Source: Planctomycetota bacterium
Lineage (GTDB): Bacteria > Planctomycetota > UBA8742 > UBA2392
Assembly (NCBI GenBank): GCA_016712285.1
Contig: JADJRK010000001.1
Span: forward strand, 1,798,001 to 1,862,000
Direction of reading: 5' to 3'
DNA: 64,000 bases
Under the pieces are notes generated by a model. It saw only the letters and a list, made by a program, of their open reading frames with translations. It made no database searches and had not been told where the DNA came from. Positions 36,098-44,508 of the stretch are shown here, piece after piece. A program made the position numbers and the translations under genes. Every line of letters begins with the position of its first letter. The first letter of the stretch is position 1.

Positions 36098-38551
36098 TCA
36101 GGCCGCGACCATGCTGTCGTACACGCCGCCTTGACCCGTCAAGTCGCCGGCGGCTTTGCGGGCTTCCCACTCTTCAAAGCTGATCAATATCTCGCGCTCT
36201 TTGCTGCCGCGCGCCGGGCCCAGCATTCCCGCCCGCTCCATCTGGATGATGATGCGCGTGGCGCGGGTGTGGCCCAGGCCCATGGCTGTGCGCAGAAAGC
36301 TCGCGCTGCCGCGCCCTGCCGCCAGAATCTGGTCAACCGCTGCCGCAAAGTCGGGGTCCAGCTCGCCGATGCCGCCGCCGGCCGCTGCGCCGTCGCTACC
36401 TCCGCCACCGGCAAATCGGGCGGGATCGATCAGGTAGTTGGGCTTGAGCTGGCTGCGCAGCGTGTCGAGCACGCGGTTCATCTCGTCGTCGGCGATGAAG
36501 GCACTCTGCACGCGCACGGCACGGGGGTCGCCGGGCATGACCATCAGCAGGTCGCCCTTGCCCATCAGGTCTTCGGCGCCGGTCTGGTCCAGCACGATGC
36601 GCGATTCGCTGCCGGTGTTGACGCGCAGGCTTACGCGGGCCGGGATGTTCGACTTGATCAGGCCGTTCAGCACGTCTGCCCGCGGCGACTGCGTGACCAG
36701 GATCAGGTGTATGCCCGCGGCCCGGGCCTTGGCGGCAATGCGCGCAATCAGCTCGTCGATCTTGGTGTCGCTGGCGACCAGGATCAGGTCGGCCAATTCG
36801 TCCACGATGGCGACGATGCTGGGCAGGTGCGATTCGCTTTCTGGGTCGGCACCGGCATCCTCAAGGCGCTTGCGGCGCTCGCGGTTGCTGAGCTCGTTGT
36901 ACTCGCTCATCTTGCGCACGCCGGTGTGCTTGAACAGCGTGTAGCGCCGCTCCATTTCCTCGGCCAGCCACTCGAACACGCTGACCGCGCGGCGCGAATC
37001 GTCAATCACCGGCGCCAGCAGGTGCGGCACGTCGCGATAGGGCGCGAACTCCACCTGCTTGGGGTCGACCATCACCATGCGCAGGTCGCGTGGGCTGCGT
37101 GACATCAGCAGGCTTGCCAGCAGCACGTTCTCGAACACGCTCTTGCCCTGGCCGGTGGCACCCCCCACCAGCAGGTGCGGCATGGCAGCCAGGTCACGGA
37201 TCACGGGCACGCCCAGCGCGTCTTTGCCGAACGCCATGGGCAGGTCCATCTTCTTGCTCGCGACCTCGAACTCGGCGGTTTCCAGGATCTCGCGGAAGCT
37301 GACCATGTCGCGGGTATGGTTCGGCACTTCGATGCCGACGGTGCTCTTGCCGGTCTGGGTGACGAAGCGAACGCCGTGCACGCGCAGGTTCAGCGCCAGG
37401 TTGTCTTTCACGCGCTCGACCTTGTTCAGCATGACGTCGGGCGGGATCTCCATTTCATAGGTCGTCACGGTCGGGCCGGGAATGCTGTCGACCACCCGCA
37501 CATCCATCTTGAAGTGCGCGAACGTGGCGCGAATGATCTCGGCGCAGCGCGTCATCTCGGCCTTGGCACGGTTGGTGTCACGCTTCTTGCCGGCATTCAG
37601 CATCGCCACTTCCGGCAGGCGGTAGCTGGCCAGCGCCGCTTCCCACTCTTCGCCGCTGGCGGTCTCGACGGGCGCCGGGGCGGGCTTCTCGACAACCGGG
37701 CGCCGCGCACCGACCTGCTGCGGCTCGGGCGCGGGGGCCGGCTCGCCGCCGGGGATCAGCGCGAGGTCTGGCTCGAAATCAATCGTCAGTTCGTCTTCGT
37801 CTTCTTCGTCGTCGCCGTCCTCTGCCTCGTCGGCCTCGTCGGCGGGGCCCTGGCGCTTGAGCAGCCGGGTCAGCCAGTTGCCGCCCTCTTGCTGCTCGAG
37901 TTCATGGGGCATGATCGGGTCCGGGATCTGCGGCGGCGTCAACGGGCCTGAGATCGCTTCGTCGTCGTTGCCCAGCGGGTGCAACAGGTCGCGGATGATC
38001 GGGTAAAACAGGATGTCCGTGGCCAGCAGGAAGCTCAGCAGCATCGTGAACGCCAGTACAAGAAAGGCGCCGGTCATGCCGAAGTTCGCCATCAACAGGC
38101 CGAAGATCGTGGTGCCGATCACGCCGCCGCGAGACGGCATGATGCCGCTGTCGGCATAGCTGTCGCCGAACATCGCGCTGAACGTCGCCACCAGCATCAC
38201 GGTGCCGATCAGGCGCACGGGCCAGTCGGCGGCTTTGCGCCGGAAGAAGATCAGCGTGGCATACACGCCCAGCACGCCGACCAGCAGGTACGTGCCGACG
38301 CCCAGAAACGTATAGGCGTAGTGCACAACCAAAGCACCAATGCGGCCGCCGAGGTTGTGGGGCTCATCGTTGACGGGCCAAACCGCGCCGGCCACGTCGG
38401 CTGGGTCGTAGCTGACGATGGCCAGAATCATGAAGGCAACCACCAGCAGCAGCGAAAGTGCCGCGCATTCCTGCACCAGCTCTTTGTTCAGCAGCTTGCG
38501 AACGCTGTGCATGCTGAGGGTATCGCGCGTGCTGAGTGTCTTGCCGGCCAT
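36098..38551 (-). CDS. ftsK: DNA translocase FtsK/SpoIIIE
   Basis: 817 residues. ATG 38551 has GGGAG 6 nt upstream; an earlier ATG lacks one. Four N-terminal membrane helices are followed by an acidic Pro-rich linker (residues about 180-310) and the motor. Walker A is VGGATGQGKS, Walker B VMVDPKQVEFAPY, and the SPRADVLNGLIKSNIPARVS segment is typical of FtsK/SpoIIIE. The C-terminal gamma winged-helix domain (FLRTAMGLGHTRATRIIIQM ending GSKEREILI) recognises KOPS-like DNA sites. It pumps chromosome dimers to XerCD at division. The linker is short compared with E. coli FtsK. Confidence 0.95.
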   Translation of the reverse strand: MAGKTLSTRDTLSMHSVRKLLNKELVQECAALSLLLVVAFMILAIVSYDPADVAGAVWPVNDEPHNLGGRIGALVVHYAYTFLGVGTYLLVGVLGVYATLIFFRRKAADWPVRLIGTVMLVATFSAMFGDSYADSGIMPSRGGVIGTTIFGLLMANFGMTGAFLVLAFTMLLSFLLATDILFYPIIRDLLHPLGNDDEAISGPLTPPQIPDPIMPHELEQQEGGNWLTRLLKRQGPADEADEAEDGDDEEDEDELTIDFEPDLALIPGGEPAPAPEPQQVGARRPVVEKPAPAPVETASGEEWEAALASYRLPEVAMLNAGKKRDTNRAKAEMTRCAEIIRATFAHFKMDVRVVDSIPGPTVTTYEMEIPPDVMLNKVERVKDNLALNLRVHGVRFVTQTGKSTVGIEVPNHTRDMVSFREILETAEFEVASKKMDLPMAFGKDALGVPVIRDLAAMPHLLVGGATGQGKSVFENVLLASLLMSRSPRDLRMVMVDPKQVEFAPYRDVPHLLAPVIDDSRRAVSVFEWLAEEMERRYTLFKHTGVRKMSEYNELSNRERRKRLEDAGADPESESHLPSIVAIVDELADLILVASDTKIDELIARIAAKARAAGIHLILVTQSPRADVLNGLIKSNIPARVSLRVNTGSESRIVLDQTGAEDLMGKGDLLMVMPGDPRAVRVQSAFIADDEMNRVLDTLRSQLKPNYLIDPARFAGGGGSDGAAAGGGIGELDPDFAAAVDQILAAGRGSASFLRTAMGLGHTRATRIIIQMERAGMLGPARGSKEREILISFEEWEARKAAGDLTGQGGVYDSMVAA

Positions 38552-38636
38552 TGCTTGCTCCCGATGCGAATGGATCCGCGCAGGCACGGACCATTTACGG
38601 TTTCGGCATTGCAACGCGAATTTCTTGAGCCAGAAA

Positions 38637-38764
38637 GCCCGCGACGGCAGTCGCGGGCCACACGCGCACCAGCGCGTGTGCCGGCGCGTGTGCCTGCGCA
38701 GAGGCGGGAACTGCGCATTCCTTGTCGCGGCTGGCGCCGCGACGCCCCCGCCTGCCGGCGCGGG
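38637..38764. repeat. Hairpin array between ftsK and VOC gene
   Basis: GCCCGCGAC-GGCA-GTCGCGGGC, CACACGCGC-ACCA-GCGCGTGTG, a TGCGCA...TGCGCA pair and GTCGCGGC-TGGC-GCCGCGAC follow one another. Loops are 4 nt with Gly-free GNCA-type bases, different from the TCC/GGA loops of the other arrays. The gap 38552-38871 holds no gene. Confidence 0.7.
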
Positions 38765-38871
38765 CTTTGGACTATTTGGGTGTCCGCGAGACTTTCTTGG
38801 GGCAACCTAGAGGCTCAGGGCAATCGGCCCTATGATCTGCGCTGCCTGACCTGGAATCGATCGGAGAACAT

Positions 38872-39375
38872 ATGGCCAAAAAAAAGACCATGGCCATGAA
38901 CAAGCCGGCGGAACCTGCACCAGCTTTCAACGTGCGCTTTCTGTACGCGTTCTGCAACGACGTGTCGGCGATGCGGCAGTTCTACACCGAGTTGCTCGGC
39001 ATGAAGGAAGGCGCGTTTCTGGACAACGAAAACTGGGCCTGGGTGACGTACAAGTCCGAGGGCTTTGAAATCATGTTCTTTCGCTGGGACCACCCGCTGC
39101 CCATTGAGCAGCGCTGGGCCTGGCAGCCGGGCGAGGCCAAGGTCGAATCCGTGCCGCTGATGAGCTTCAGCCTGCACTTTCCCTGGGAGCAGTTCGTCAG
39201 CACCGTCAAGCGGCTGCGCGAAGCCGCCACGCGGGCACAGTCCGAAAAGCCAACCTGGCGCCAGGGCAGCTACTGGGGCTGGACCGTCGCCGACCCCATG
39301 GGCCACACGATTGAAGTCTATTCAACGCCGCCAAAGCCGCCGAAAGAAGGCGAAACCCCGGATTGGGTGGATTGA
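38872..39375 (+). CDS. VOC superfamily protein (167 aa)
   Basis: After a Lys-rich N terminus (MAKKKTMAMNKP), the fold starts at FNVRFLYAFCNDVSAMRQFYTELLGMKEG, the typical VOC strand-helix with YTELLG. It continues FEIMFFRWDHP and ends WTVADPMGHTIEVYSTPPK, the DPxGHxxE pattern that contributes a metal ligand. GGAG lies 5 nt before the ATG. Dioxygenase or glyoxalase-like; substrate unknown. Not closely similar to the VOC protein at 975. Confidence 0.82.
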   Translation: MAKKKTMAMNKPAEPAPAFNVRFLYAFCNDVSAMRQFYTELLGMKEGAFLDNENWAWVTYKSEGFEIMFFRWDHPLPIEQRWAWQPGEAKVESVPLMSFSLHFPWEQFVSTVKRLREAATRAQSEKPTWRQGSYWGWTVADPMGHTIEVYSTPPKPPKEGETPDWVD

Positions 39376-39395
39376 ATCGGGTGCGGCAACGCCGG

Positions 39396-40217
39396 TCATG
39401 AAGCCGGCATTCCCAGGCGTTGCTTCATTACCTCAACCGCTTCCGGGTTGCTGTCCACCAGGATGAACTGCCGGCCAAGCTCAAGGCACGCCGCCCCGGT
39501 CGTGCCGCTGCCGGCGAAGAAGTCCAGCACCGTGTCACCCGGTTTGCTGCTGGCGGCAATGATCCGGCGCAGCACACCCAGCGGCTTCTGCGTGGGGTAG
39601 CCCGTTTTCTCGCGGCTGTTGGTGGGCACGATCGTGTGCCACCAGACATCGGTGGGCAATTTTCCGCGCGCGGCTTTTTCGGGCCCGACGAGCCCCGGCG
39701 CCATGTACGGCTCGCGCTCGACTTCCTCGGTGTTGAACAGGTAGTTGGCCGGGTCCTTGGCATAGAAGAAGATCGTGTCGTGCTTGGCAGGCCAGCGCGA
39801 CTTCGGCCGGCCGCCATAGTCGTAGGCCCAGACGATCTCGTTGATAAACGACTCGCGGCCGAAAATGGCATCCAGCAGGAACACCTTGCAGTAGTGCGCC
39901 TCGCGATAGTCGATGTGAAAGTACAGCGAGCCGTCGGCGGCCAGCACGCGATAGGCCTGCTCAAGTCGCGGGCGCAGAAACGCCATGTAGTCTTCGAAGG
40001 CGTCATCATAGGCCCGCGCGGCAAGTTCTTGCGTGCTGTAGCGCTCGCCCTGGAAGCCGGTGCGGTCGCCCGCGCCGTCGCGCACCGTCTTGAGCACACG
40101 GCGCTTCTGCTCGCGGCCGGTGTTGAAGGGCGGGTCGATGTAGATCAGCCGCACACTCCCATCCGGCAGGATGCGCAGCACATCCAGGTTGTCGCCCAGG
40201 ATCACGCGGTTTGGCAT
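39396..40217 (-). CDS. Site-specific DNA methyltransferase, beta class
   Basis: 273 residues. The catalytic motif DPPFN (residues 28-32) comes first and the SAM-binding FAGSGTTG (234-241) last, the order of the beta class (N6-adenine or N4-cytosine). Other matches: RILPDGSVRLIYIDPPFNTG, SLYFHIDYREAHYCKVFLLD, GYPTQKPLGVLRRIIAASS. The DPPF form with QKP suggests type III/orphan N6A family. No restriction endonuclease or specificity gene is seen; the upstream neighbour is the MCE protein, with 4 nt between the genes, so it looks like a solitary methylase. Confidence 0.9.
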   Translation of the reverse strand: MPNRVILGDNLDVLRILPDGSVRLIYIDPPFNTGREQKRRVLKTVRDGAGDRTGFQGERYSTQELAARAYDDAFEDYMAFLRPRLEQAYRVLAADGSLYFHIDYREAHYCKVFLLDAIFGRESFINEIVWAYDYGGRPKSRWPAKHDTIFFYAKDPANYLFNTEEVEREPYMAPGLVGPEKAARGKLPTDVWWHTIVPTNSREKTGYPTQKPLGVLRRIIAASSKPGDTVLDFFAGSGTTGAACLELGRQFILVDSNPEAVEVMKQRLGMPAS

Positions 40218-40221
40218 GGCA

Positions 40222-41202
40222 CTACTCTAGCTTCGCCTGCGCGATGTCGATGGTGGTGCCCACGCCGTGCAGGCTGATCCAGCGCATGCCTGAGCTGCGG
40301 CCCACGTTTGGCAGCGCAAACCCGGCCAGCTTGGTGCCATCCACCAGCGCCACGTTGCCTTGCTCAAGCACGCCCTTGAACTCTACGCCGCCCTGCCGCA
40401 CCTCGGCGGGGTAGCTTGCGCCGTCGAAGTCGGTCAGCACCAGCCCCTGCCCGTCCGCCAGTTCGTGCGGCCACAGGGTTGCTGCGTTTTCGCGATAGGC
40501 GGTTGCGCGAATCAGCAGCACCGCGTGTTCGCCGCGTTGCTCGACCAGGTCAGCCACTCGCGTGCCTTCACCAATCATCTCGACACGAATGCTCTGCGCA
40601 AGCACCGGCCCCGCCGGCTCAATCAGCCAGGCCGGGCACAGCACCAGCAGGTCGCCCTGCGCGTTGACGTGCACGATTGCGCCCGCGCCCTTGCGCGTAC
40701 GGTCAATCGACTCTTCCGTGCCGACACGCGTGGTCAGCGTCGCCCGCACCTCACACAGCCACACGGGGCGCACTTTCAGTGGCCTCGCCAGCGGCGCCGG
40801 CGTCAGCTCGGGGTCAGGTTGCGGGCGCTCGCTTAGGCCCTTGAACTGCTGGCCGGGCAACGCGGGCACCCCGATGCTGCGGTCAAAGTTCAAGATCGTG
40901 CTGCCAAGCCGGCTGTCGATCCAGAAGCGGCAGCCGTCGCGCAGCAGCTCGGCGTGTTCGGCTGCGATCACGGCATGCACCAGCACGCCGTCGCCGTCTG
41001 CGTCAACGCTGTTGACGCGGCCGACCAGGCGGTCGCCGAAGACGACTTCGTCGCCGGACGAAATGCCCTTGCCATCGTCAAAGGCAACCGAAACGGGCAA
41101 GCCGCCGCCACCGTGTTCGTAGAGCACCCAGACGCCGCCGGCCACACCACCAGCCAGCAGCAGCACTACAAAGATGCCGAGAAATACACGAACGACGCGC
41201 AT
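40222..41202 (-). CDS. MCE/MlaD (PqiB-like) domain protein
   Basis: 326 residues. One N-terminal helix (VFLGIFVVLLLAGGVAGGVW), then an MCE domain (LPVSVAFDDGKGISSGDEVV, GDRLVGRVNSVDADGDG, LLRDGCRFWIDSRLG) like the PqiB/MlaD lipid-transport subunits that form hexameric rings in the periplasm. The second half (from about residue 150) has no family I can name and may be another beta-rich module. No MlaE/MlaF permease or ATPase is nearby. It reads into the methyltransferase 4 nt downstream. Confidence 0.78.
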   Translation of the reverse strand: MRVVRVFLGIFVVLLLAGGVAGGVWVLYEHGGGGLPVSVAFDDGKGISSGDEVVFGDRLVGRVNSVDADGDGVLVHAVIAAEHAELLRDGCRFWIDSRLGSTILNFDRSIGVPALPGQQFKGLSERPQPDPELTPAPLARPLKVRPVWLCEVRATLTTRVGTEESIDRTRKGAGAIVHVNAQGDLLVLCPAWLIEPAGPVLAQSIRVEMIGEGTRVADLVEQRGEHAVLLIRATAYRENAATLWPHELADGQGLVLTDFDGASYPAEVRQGGVEFKGVLEQGNVALVDGTKLAGFALPNVGRSSGMRWISLHGVGTTIDIAQAKLE

Positions 41203-41244
41203 GGTAGCAGGTTAGCGAGTTTGTGCAGGCTTGGAACGACGTGG

Positions 41245-41334
41245 CACGGCCTTCCAGGCCGTGGAGTTCCATTGGCCTCCGGCCAATGGACGTGGGCCAG
41301 AGGCCCACGCAACGACATCGGCTGGAAGCCGATG
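41245..41334. repeat. Four-hairpin intergenic element, copy 2
   Basis: CACGGCC-TTCCA-GGCCGTG, CCATTGGCC-TCC-GGCCAATGG, CGTGGGCC-AGA-GGCCCACG, CATCGGCT-GGA-AGCCGATG. Same order, sizes and loop types as copy 1 at 20893-20984, with stem bases changed in pairs. Confidence 0.85.
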
Positions 41335-41338
41335 CCAC

Positions 41339-41755
41339 TCACTTCGCCGCGTGTGCCTGTTGCAGGTAGTTGACCCAGTGCTGCGGGCAGGGGCCGCCGG
41401 TGCCATGGAGAGGACGGTTGCGTTCACGAATCTCGCGGCGCAGCAGGTATTGCCCGGCTATCTCGCTGGCGCTCAGGCTCGCCCGGTGCGTGCGGCGCGA
41501 CAGCATCAACGCTATGCCCTGCCTGAGCGTGCGGTACGCCGCCCACAAGCCGGCTGCTCCCGCACCCGCCAGCAGCGAGTACACAAACCAGTAGGCCTGC
41601 GGCTGCGTTTCGATGCCGCGGATCGCGCTGGTGGCCAGGATCAACTGCAGGCCCCAGGCGGCGCCGAAACTGAGCACGGCAATCAGCAACAGCGCGTACG
41701 CGGCTGGCGTCTGGACGCCGTGTTGCAGTGTGCGGTCGTCGATGGGTGCGAACAT
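41339..41755 (-). CDS. Two-helix membrane protein (138 aa)
   Basis: Start chosen at ATG 41755; a GTG at 41773 adds six residues. Helices LLLIAVLSFGAAWGLQLILA and FVYSLLAGAGAAGLWAAYR, then a basic cytoplasmic C terminus. Family unknown. It lies directly downstream of the 71-aa frame and may be coupled to it. Confidence 0.55.
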   Translation of the reverse strand: MFAPIDDRTLQHGVQTPAAYALLLIAVLSFGAAWGLQLILATSAIRGIETQPQAYWFVYSLLAGAGAAGLWAAYRTLRQGIALMLSRRTHRASLSASEIAGQYLLRREIRERNRPLHGTGGPCPQHWVNYLQQAHAAK

Positions 41756-41762
41756 GAAATGA

Positions 41763-41978
41763 CTATACCTCACCGATCATCGACATGGCGGCAATCCAAC
41801 GCAAATAGCCAAGTGTGTTTGTCTTCGTGTCCGTGAGCTCGTTGGCCCGATAGTCGACGCCAAGCCGGTGCCCGAAGCGCAAAGAACTCTTCTGCAAAGA
41901 GTCAAGAGTTGGGCCGGTCTTTGGAGGCGGACTTAGCGCATACGGCCATTGAGCCGGCTTCCAGTCAGGAACTTCCAT
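41763..41978 (-). CDS. Hypothetical small protein (71 aa)
   Basis: GGGAG lies 8 nt before the ATG. The frame reads MEVPDWKPAQWPYALSPPPK onward and stops 7 nt before the next ATG. Its codons are less GC-rich in third position than its neighbours', so it may be a weakly expressed or imported gene, or a chance frame. No family recognised. Confidence 0.4.
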   Translation of the reverse strand: MEVPDWKPAQWPYALSPPPKTGPTLDSLQKSSLRFGHRLGVDYRANELTDTKTNTLGYLRWIAAMSMIGEV

Positions 41979-42041
41979 ACGCGAACTCCCATCTCCTGCC
42001 TTCGCCGGCTGGCAGCCCGCGCCCGGTGCAGGCGGTTCCTC

Positions 42042-42080
42042 GGGTCGCTGGCGACCCTGCGGTGCGTTCGCTCCGCGAAC
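42042..42080. repeat. Two hairpins before the SPFH gene stop
   Basis: GGGTCG-CTGG-CGACCC and GTTCGC-TCC-GCGAAC lie just downstream of the SPFH gene. The TCC loop links them to the hairpin arrays elsewhere in the window; they may also end transcription. Confidence 0.55.
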
Positions 42081-42086
42081 CCCGCG

Positions 42087-43214
42087 CTACGCTTTCACGC
42101 TCGCCTTGGCGCCGCAGTTTACGCAGAACTTGGCGTCGGGCAGGTTTTCGTGGCCGCATTCGCCGCACTTGGGCTTGGTGCCCATCTTGAAGCCGCAATC
42201 CGGGCAGAACTTGGCCTCGGCTTTCAGGCCAAAGCCGCAACTTGGACAGCGCTTCTCGACCAGCATCGCTTCACCACAATGGCTGCAAAACCGCGCGTCT
42301 TTTTCGTTCATGCCCTGGCACTTGGGGCAGCTTGCGTACTCCTCGGGCTTCTTGCCCTGCTGTTGCAGGGCCTGGGTCTGCTGCTGGTTGAGCTGGTTCA
42401 TCATCATGCCGGGCATCATCATGCCCATCATCATGCCGGCGCTGTTGCCGGTGCCCGGGTTCTTGGCCATGTCGCGCATGGCGTCGGCCATCTGGAACTG
42501 CGCGTACTTGCCGACGTCGCCAATGGCGCCCATTTCGGCGCGCTTGTCGATCGCCTTCTGCACGCTTTCGGGCAGGTTGAAGTTGTTGATAAAGAACTCA
42601 ACCAGCTCAAGCCCGAACTTGGCCATGGCTGCGTTCAGGTGCGGCTTCATGGCCTCGGCGAACTCTTTGTAGTGGCCGGGCAGGTCGAGAATCGACTTCA
42701 TGTTCGCGCCCAGCCAGTCGTTGACGTGGCTGACAATCAGGTCGCGCAGGTAGTCTTCGATCTCGTCGGTACGAAAGCTGTCGTCCTGGCCCACCAGGTT
42801 GTTGATGAAGACCAGCGGCTCGGTCACGCGGATGGCAAAACGCCCGAAGCCGCGCACGCGCACCAGGCCGAAGTCACTGTCGCGCAGGGCAATCGGTTCT
42901 TTGGTGCCCCACTTGAGGTCAGTGAACATCTTGGTGTTGACGTAGTAGACCTCGGTGCGGATGGGCGACTTGAAGCCCCAGGGCAGGCTGAGCAGCTTGG
43001 TGATGACCGGGATGTTCAGCGTGGTGATGGTGTGGCGGCCCGGCGGAAAGATGTCGGCTGCCTTGCCGCCGACGCAGAAGACGGCGACCTGGTTCTCGCG
43101 CACGATGCACTGGCCGCCGAGCTTGAACTCGGCGCTGCCGCGCTCAGGAATGCGATGGCTGATTTCGTCGCCGCGTGTTTCCTGGTACTCGATGATCTCA
43201 AGAAAAAGTCCCAT
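42087..43214 (-). CDS. SPFH-domain protein with C-terminal zinc ribbons (YdjI-like)
   Basis: 375 residues. ATG 43214 has GGGAG 5 nt upstream. Residues 1-240 are an SPFH/virion-core-like domain (FLEIIEYQETRGDEISHRIP, GRHTITTLNIPVITKLLSLP, FGRFAIRVTEPLVFINNLVG). A Met/Gln-rich low-complexity segment follows (MMMGMMMPGMMM), then four CxxC pairs in three small zinc ribbons (CPKCQGM..CSHCG, CPSCGF..CPDCG, CGECGH..CVNCG). Related to YdjI and phage-shock-associated SPFH proteins, which act at the membrane. No psp gene is nearby. Confidence 0.85.
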   Translation of the reverse strand: MGLFLEIIEYQETRGDEISHRIPERGSAEFKLGGQCIVRENQVAVFCVGGKAADIFPPGRHTITTLNIPVITKLLSLPWGFKSPIRTEVYYVNTKMFTDLKWGTKEPIALRDSDFGLVRVRGFGRFAIRVTEPLVFINNLVGQDDSFRTDEIEDYLRDLIVSHVNDWLGANMKSILDLPGHYKEFAEAMKPHLNAAMAKFGLELVEFFINNFNLPESVQKAIDKRAEMGAIGDVGKYAQFQMADAMRDMAKNPGTGNSAGMMMGMMMPGMMMNQLNQQQTQALQQQGKKPEEYASCPKCQGMNEKDARFCSHCGEAMLVEKRCPSCGFGLKAEAKFCPDCGFKMGTKPKCGECGHENLPDAKFCVNCGAKASVKA

Positions 43215-43306
43215 GCTCGCTCCCGCCAAAAGTGGTCAACGCGGGAATGTTAGCATGCGGCAGGCAGCCGTTGCATTCCAAAGATGCGGGCTATGTGTAA
43301 GGCCCG

Positions 43307-43807
43307 TCACGCCCGTGGCTGCGGCGGCGGACCGAGCACATCGACCCCGTGGCTGGCCGCCAGCTTGACGATCTTGCCCATGTCGGGGCCGCCGGGCGCC
43401 TTGAACAGGGCGTCGGCTTCGATCTGCATTTCACGGAACTTGGCACCGGGGTAGACCACGCCGAACATGCGGGCGGTTTCGCTTTCGACCACGTAGGTGT
43501 GCGGCACGTCTGGCGGAATGTACACGAAGTCGCCGGACTTCAGGACGTGTTCCTTGTCGCCCAATATGAAACGCACCTCGCCGTCAGCCACGAACTCCAA
43601 TCCTGCCCAAGGGTGCTTGTGCAATGGCGCAGCCGACCCGCGCTTCGAATGTTCGACGTACACGCCCGGCTGGTCGATGTCGCCGTAGAACGGAAAGCGG
43701 AAGTCCTGGCCGGGCCCGAGCGAGCAACCGGGTCCTTCGCCCTTGCGGACAATGGCGGGCTCTTTTGGCAGGCGGGCAGATGCGGCGCGAATCGCGTCAA
43801 AGTCCAT
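43307..43807 (-). CDS. Cupin-2 domain protein (166 aa)
   Basis: GGAG lies 8 nt before ATG 43807. Cupin motif 1 is HKHPWAGLEFVADGEVRFIL with metal-binding histidines (LHKHPWAG, E) and motif 2 is LKSGDFVYIPPDVPHTYVV with a further His. The fold is probably a metal-binding sensor or dioxygenase/isomerase. It is divergent from a TetR gene and shares its operator, so TetR probably controls it. Its substrate may be the TetR ligand or a product of it. Confidence 0.85.
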   Translation of the reverse strand: MDFDAIRAASARLPKEPAIVRKGEGPGCSLGPGQDFRFPFYGDIDQPGVYVEHSKRGSAAPLHKHPWAGLEFVADGEVRFILGDKEHVLKSGDFVYIPPDVPHTYVVESETARMFGVVYPGAKFREMQIEADALFKAPGGPDMGKIVKLAASHGVDVLGPPPQPRA

Positions 43808-43822
43808 GGCTTGTCTCCTGGT

Positions 43823-43841
43823 GTACTGTACGGTACAGTAC
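43823..43841. promoter_or_regulatory. TetR operator between divergent promoters
   Basis: GTACTGTAC-G-GTACAGTAC is a perfect 9-1-9 inverted repeat. It overlaps TACAGT -10 boxes in both directions (plus: TTGTCT, 17 bp, TACAGT for tetR). Typical TetR-type binding site in position and symmetry. Confidence 0.8.
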
Positions 43842-43856
43842 GCATCCGTGCACCCC

Positions 43857-44459
43857 ATGCAAGCCAAATCCAAGGCCAGGCACGAGCGCTACCTCGCCGT
43901 GGCGATGCAACTGTTTGCCGAGCACGGGTTTGTCGGCGCCAGCACCGATGAGATTGTCGCCCGCGCCGGCGGGTCAAAGGCAACGCTGTACAGCCTGTTC
44001 CCCACCAAAGAGTCGCTGGTCACCGGCCTGATGGATCAGCTTGCCGCCGCCATGAACCGCAGCACGCCCGAACCGGCGCTGCAGTCGTTGCCCCTGCGTG
44101 AAGCGCTGACCCGCATCGGGCTGGATGCCCTGCGCGGCGTAACCAGCGAGCGCGCGGTCACGCTGCTACGGCTGGCACTGGGTGAATACAACCGGTTTCC
44201 AGAACTCTCGGCCACGCTGTGGAAGCACGGGCCGGCCATCACCTACGCCAACTTCAGGGCATTCCTGAAATTGAGGCAAAAGCGCGGCGAGCTTGACGTA
44301 GACGACACACAACTCGCAGCCGAGCACTTCTTCGGCTCGATCGTCGGCCACCTGCAATGGAAGGTCGCCATGGGAATCTGCAAACCGCCAACGCCCGCTG
44401 AACAGAAGCGGCGAGTTGTCGCCGCCGTAAAGACCTTTCTGGCCCGCTACGCCGTCTGA
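43857..44459 (+). CDS. TetR-family transcriptional regulator
   Basis: 200 residues from ATG 43857 (a GTG at 43848 would add 3). The N-terminal helix-turn-helix is canonical: AMQLFAEHGFVGASTDEIVARAGGSKATLYSLFPTKESL. The C-terminal ligand domain is helical (LRLALGEYNRFPELSATLWK) and ends in QKRRVVAAVKTFLARY, of the AcrR/TetR_C type. The operator lies 16 nt upstream, so it probably represses itself and the divergent cupin gene. Ligand unknown. Confidence 0.9.
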   Translation: MQAKSKARHERYLAVAMQLFAEHGFVGASTDEIVARAGGSKATLYSLFPTKESLVTGLMDQLAAAMNRSTPEPALQSLPLREALTRIGLDALRGVTSERAVTLLRLALGEYNRFPELSATLWKHGPAITYANFRAFLKLRQKRGELDVDDTQLAAEHFFGSIVGHLQWKVAMGICKPPTPAEQKRRVVAAVKTFLARYAV

Positions 44460-44497
44460 CCGAGAAACCTGGCTCTCGCAGGCCGGGTTTCTCGGTC
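44458..44497. terminator. Terminator between tetR and the PDZ/toroid gene
   Basis: GACCGAGAAACC and GGTTTCTCGGTC form a 12-bp stem that begins at the tetR stop codon. It lies between two convergent genes and may serve both. Confidence 0.7.
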
Positions 44498-44508
44498 GAT
44501 CACGATTG

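Noticed and set aside
39396..40217. Restriction-modification system
   Set aside because: Only the methyltransferase is present; no endonuclease or specificity subunit on either side.
41949..43253. 434-codon plus frame opposite the SPFH protein
   Set aside because: His/Ala/Val-rich shadow of the minus-strand gene.
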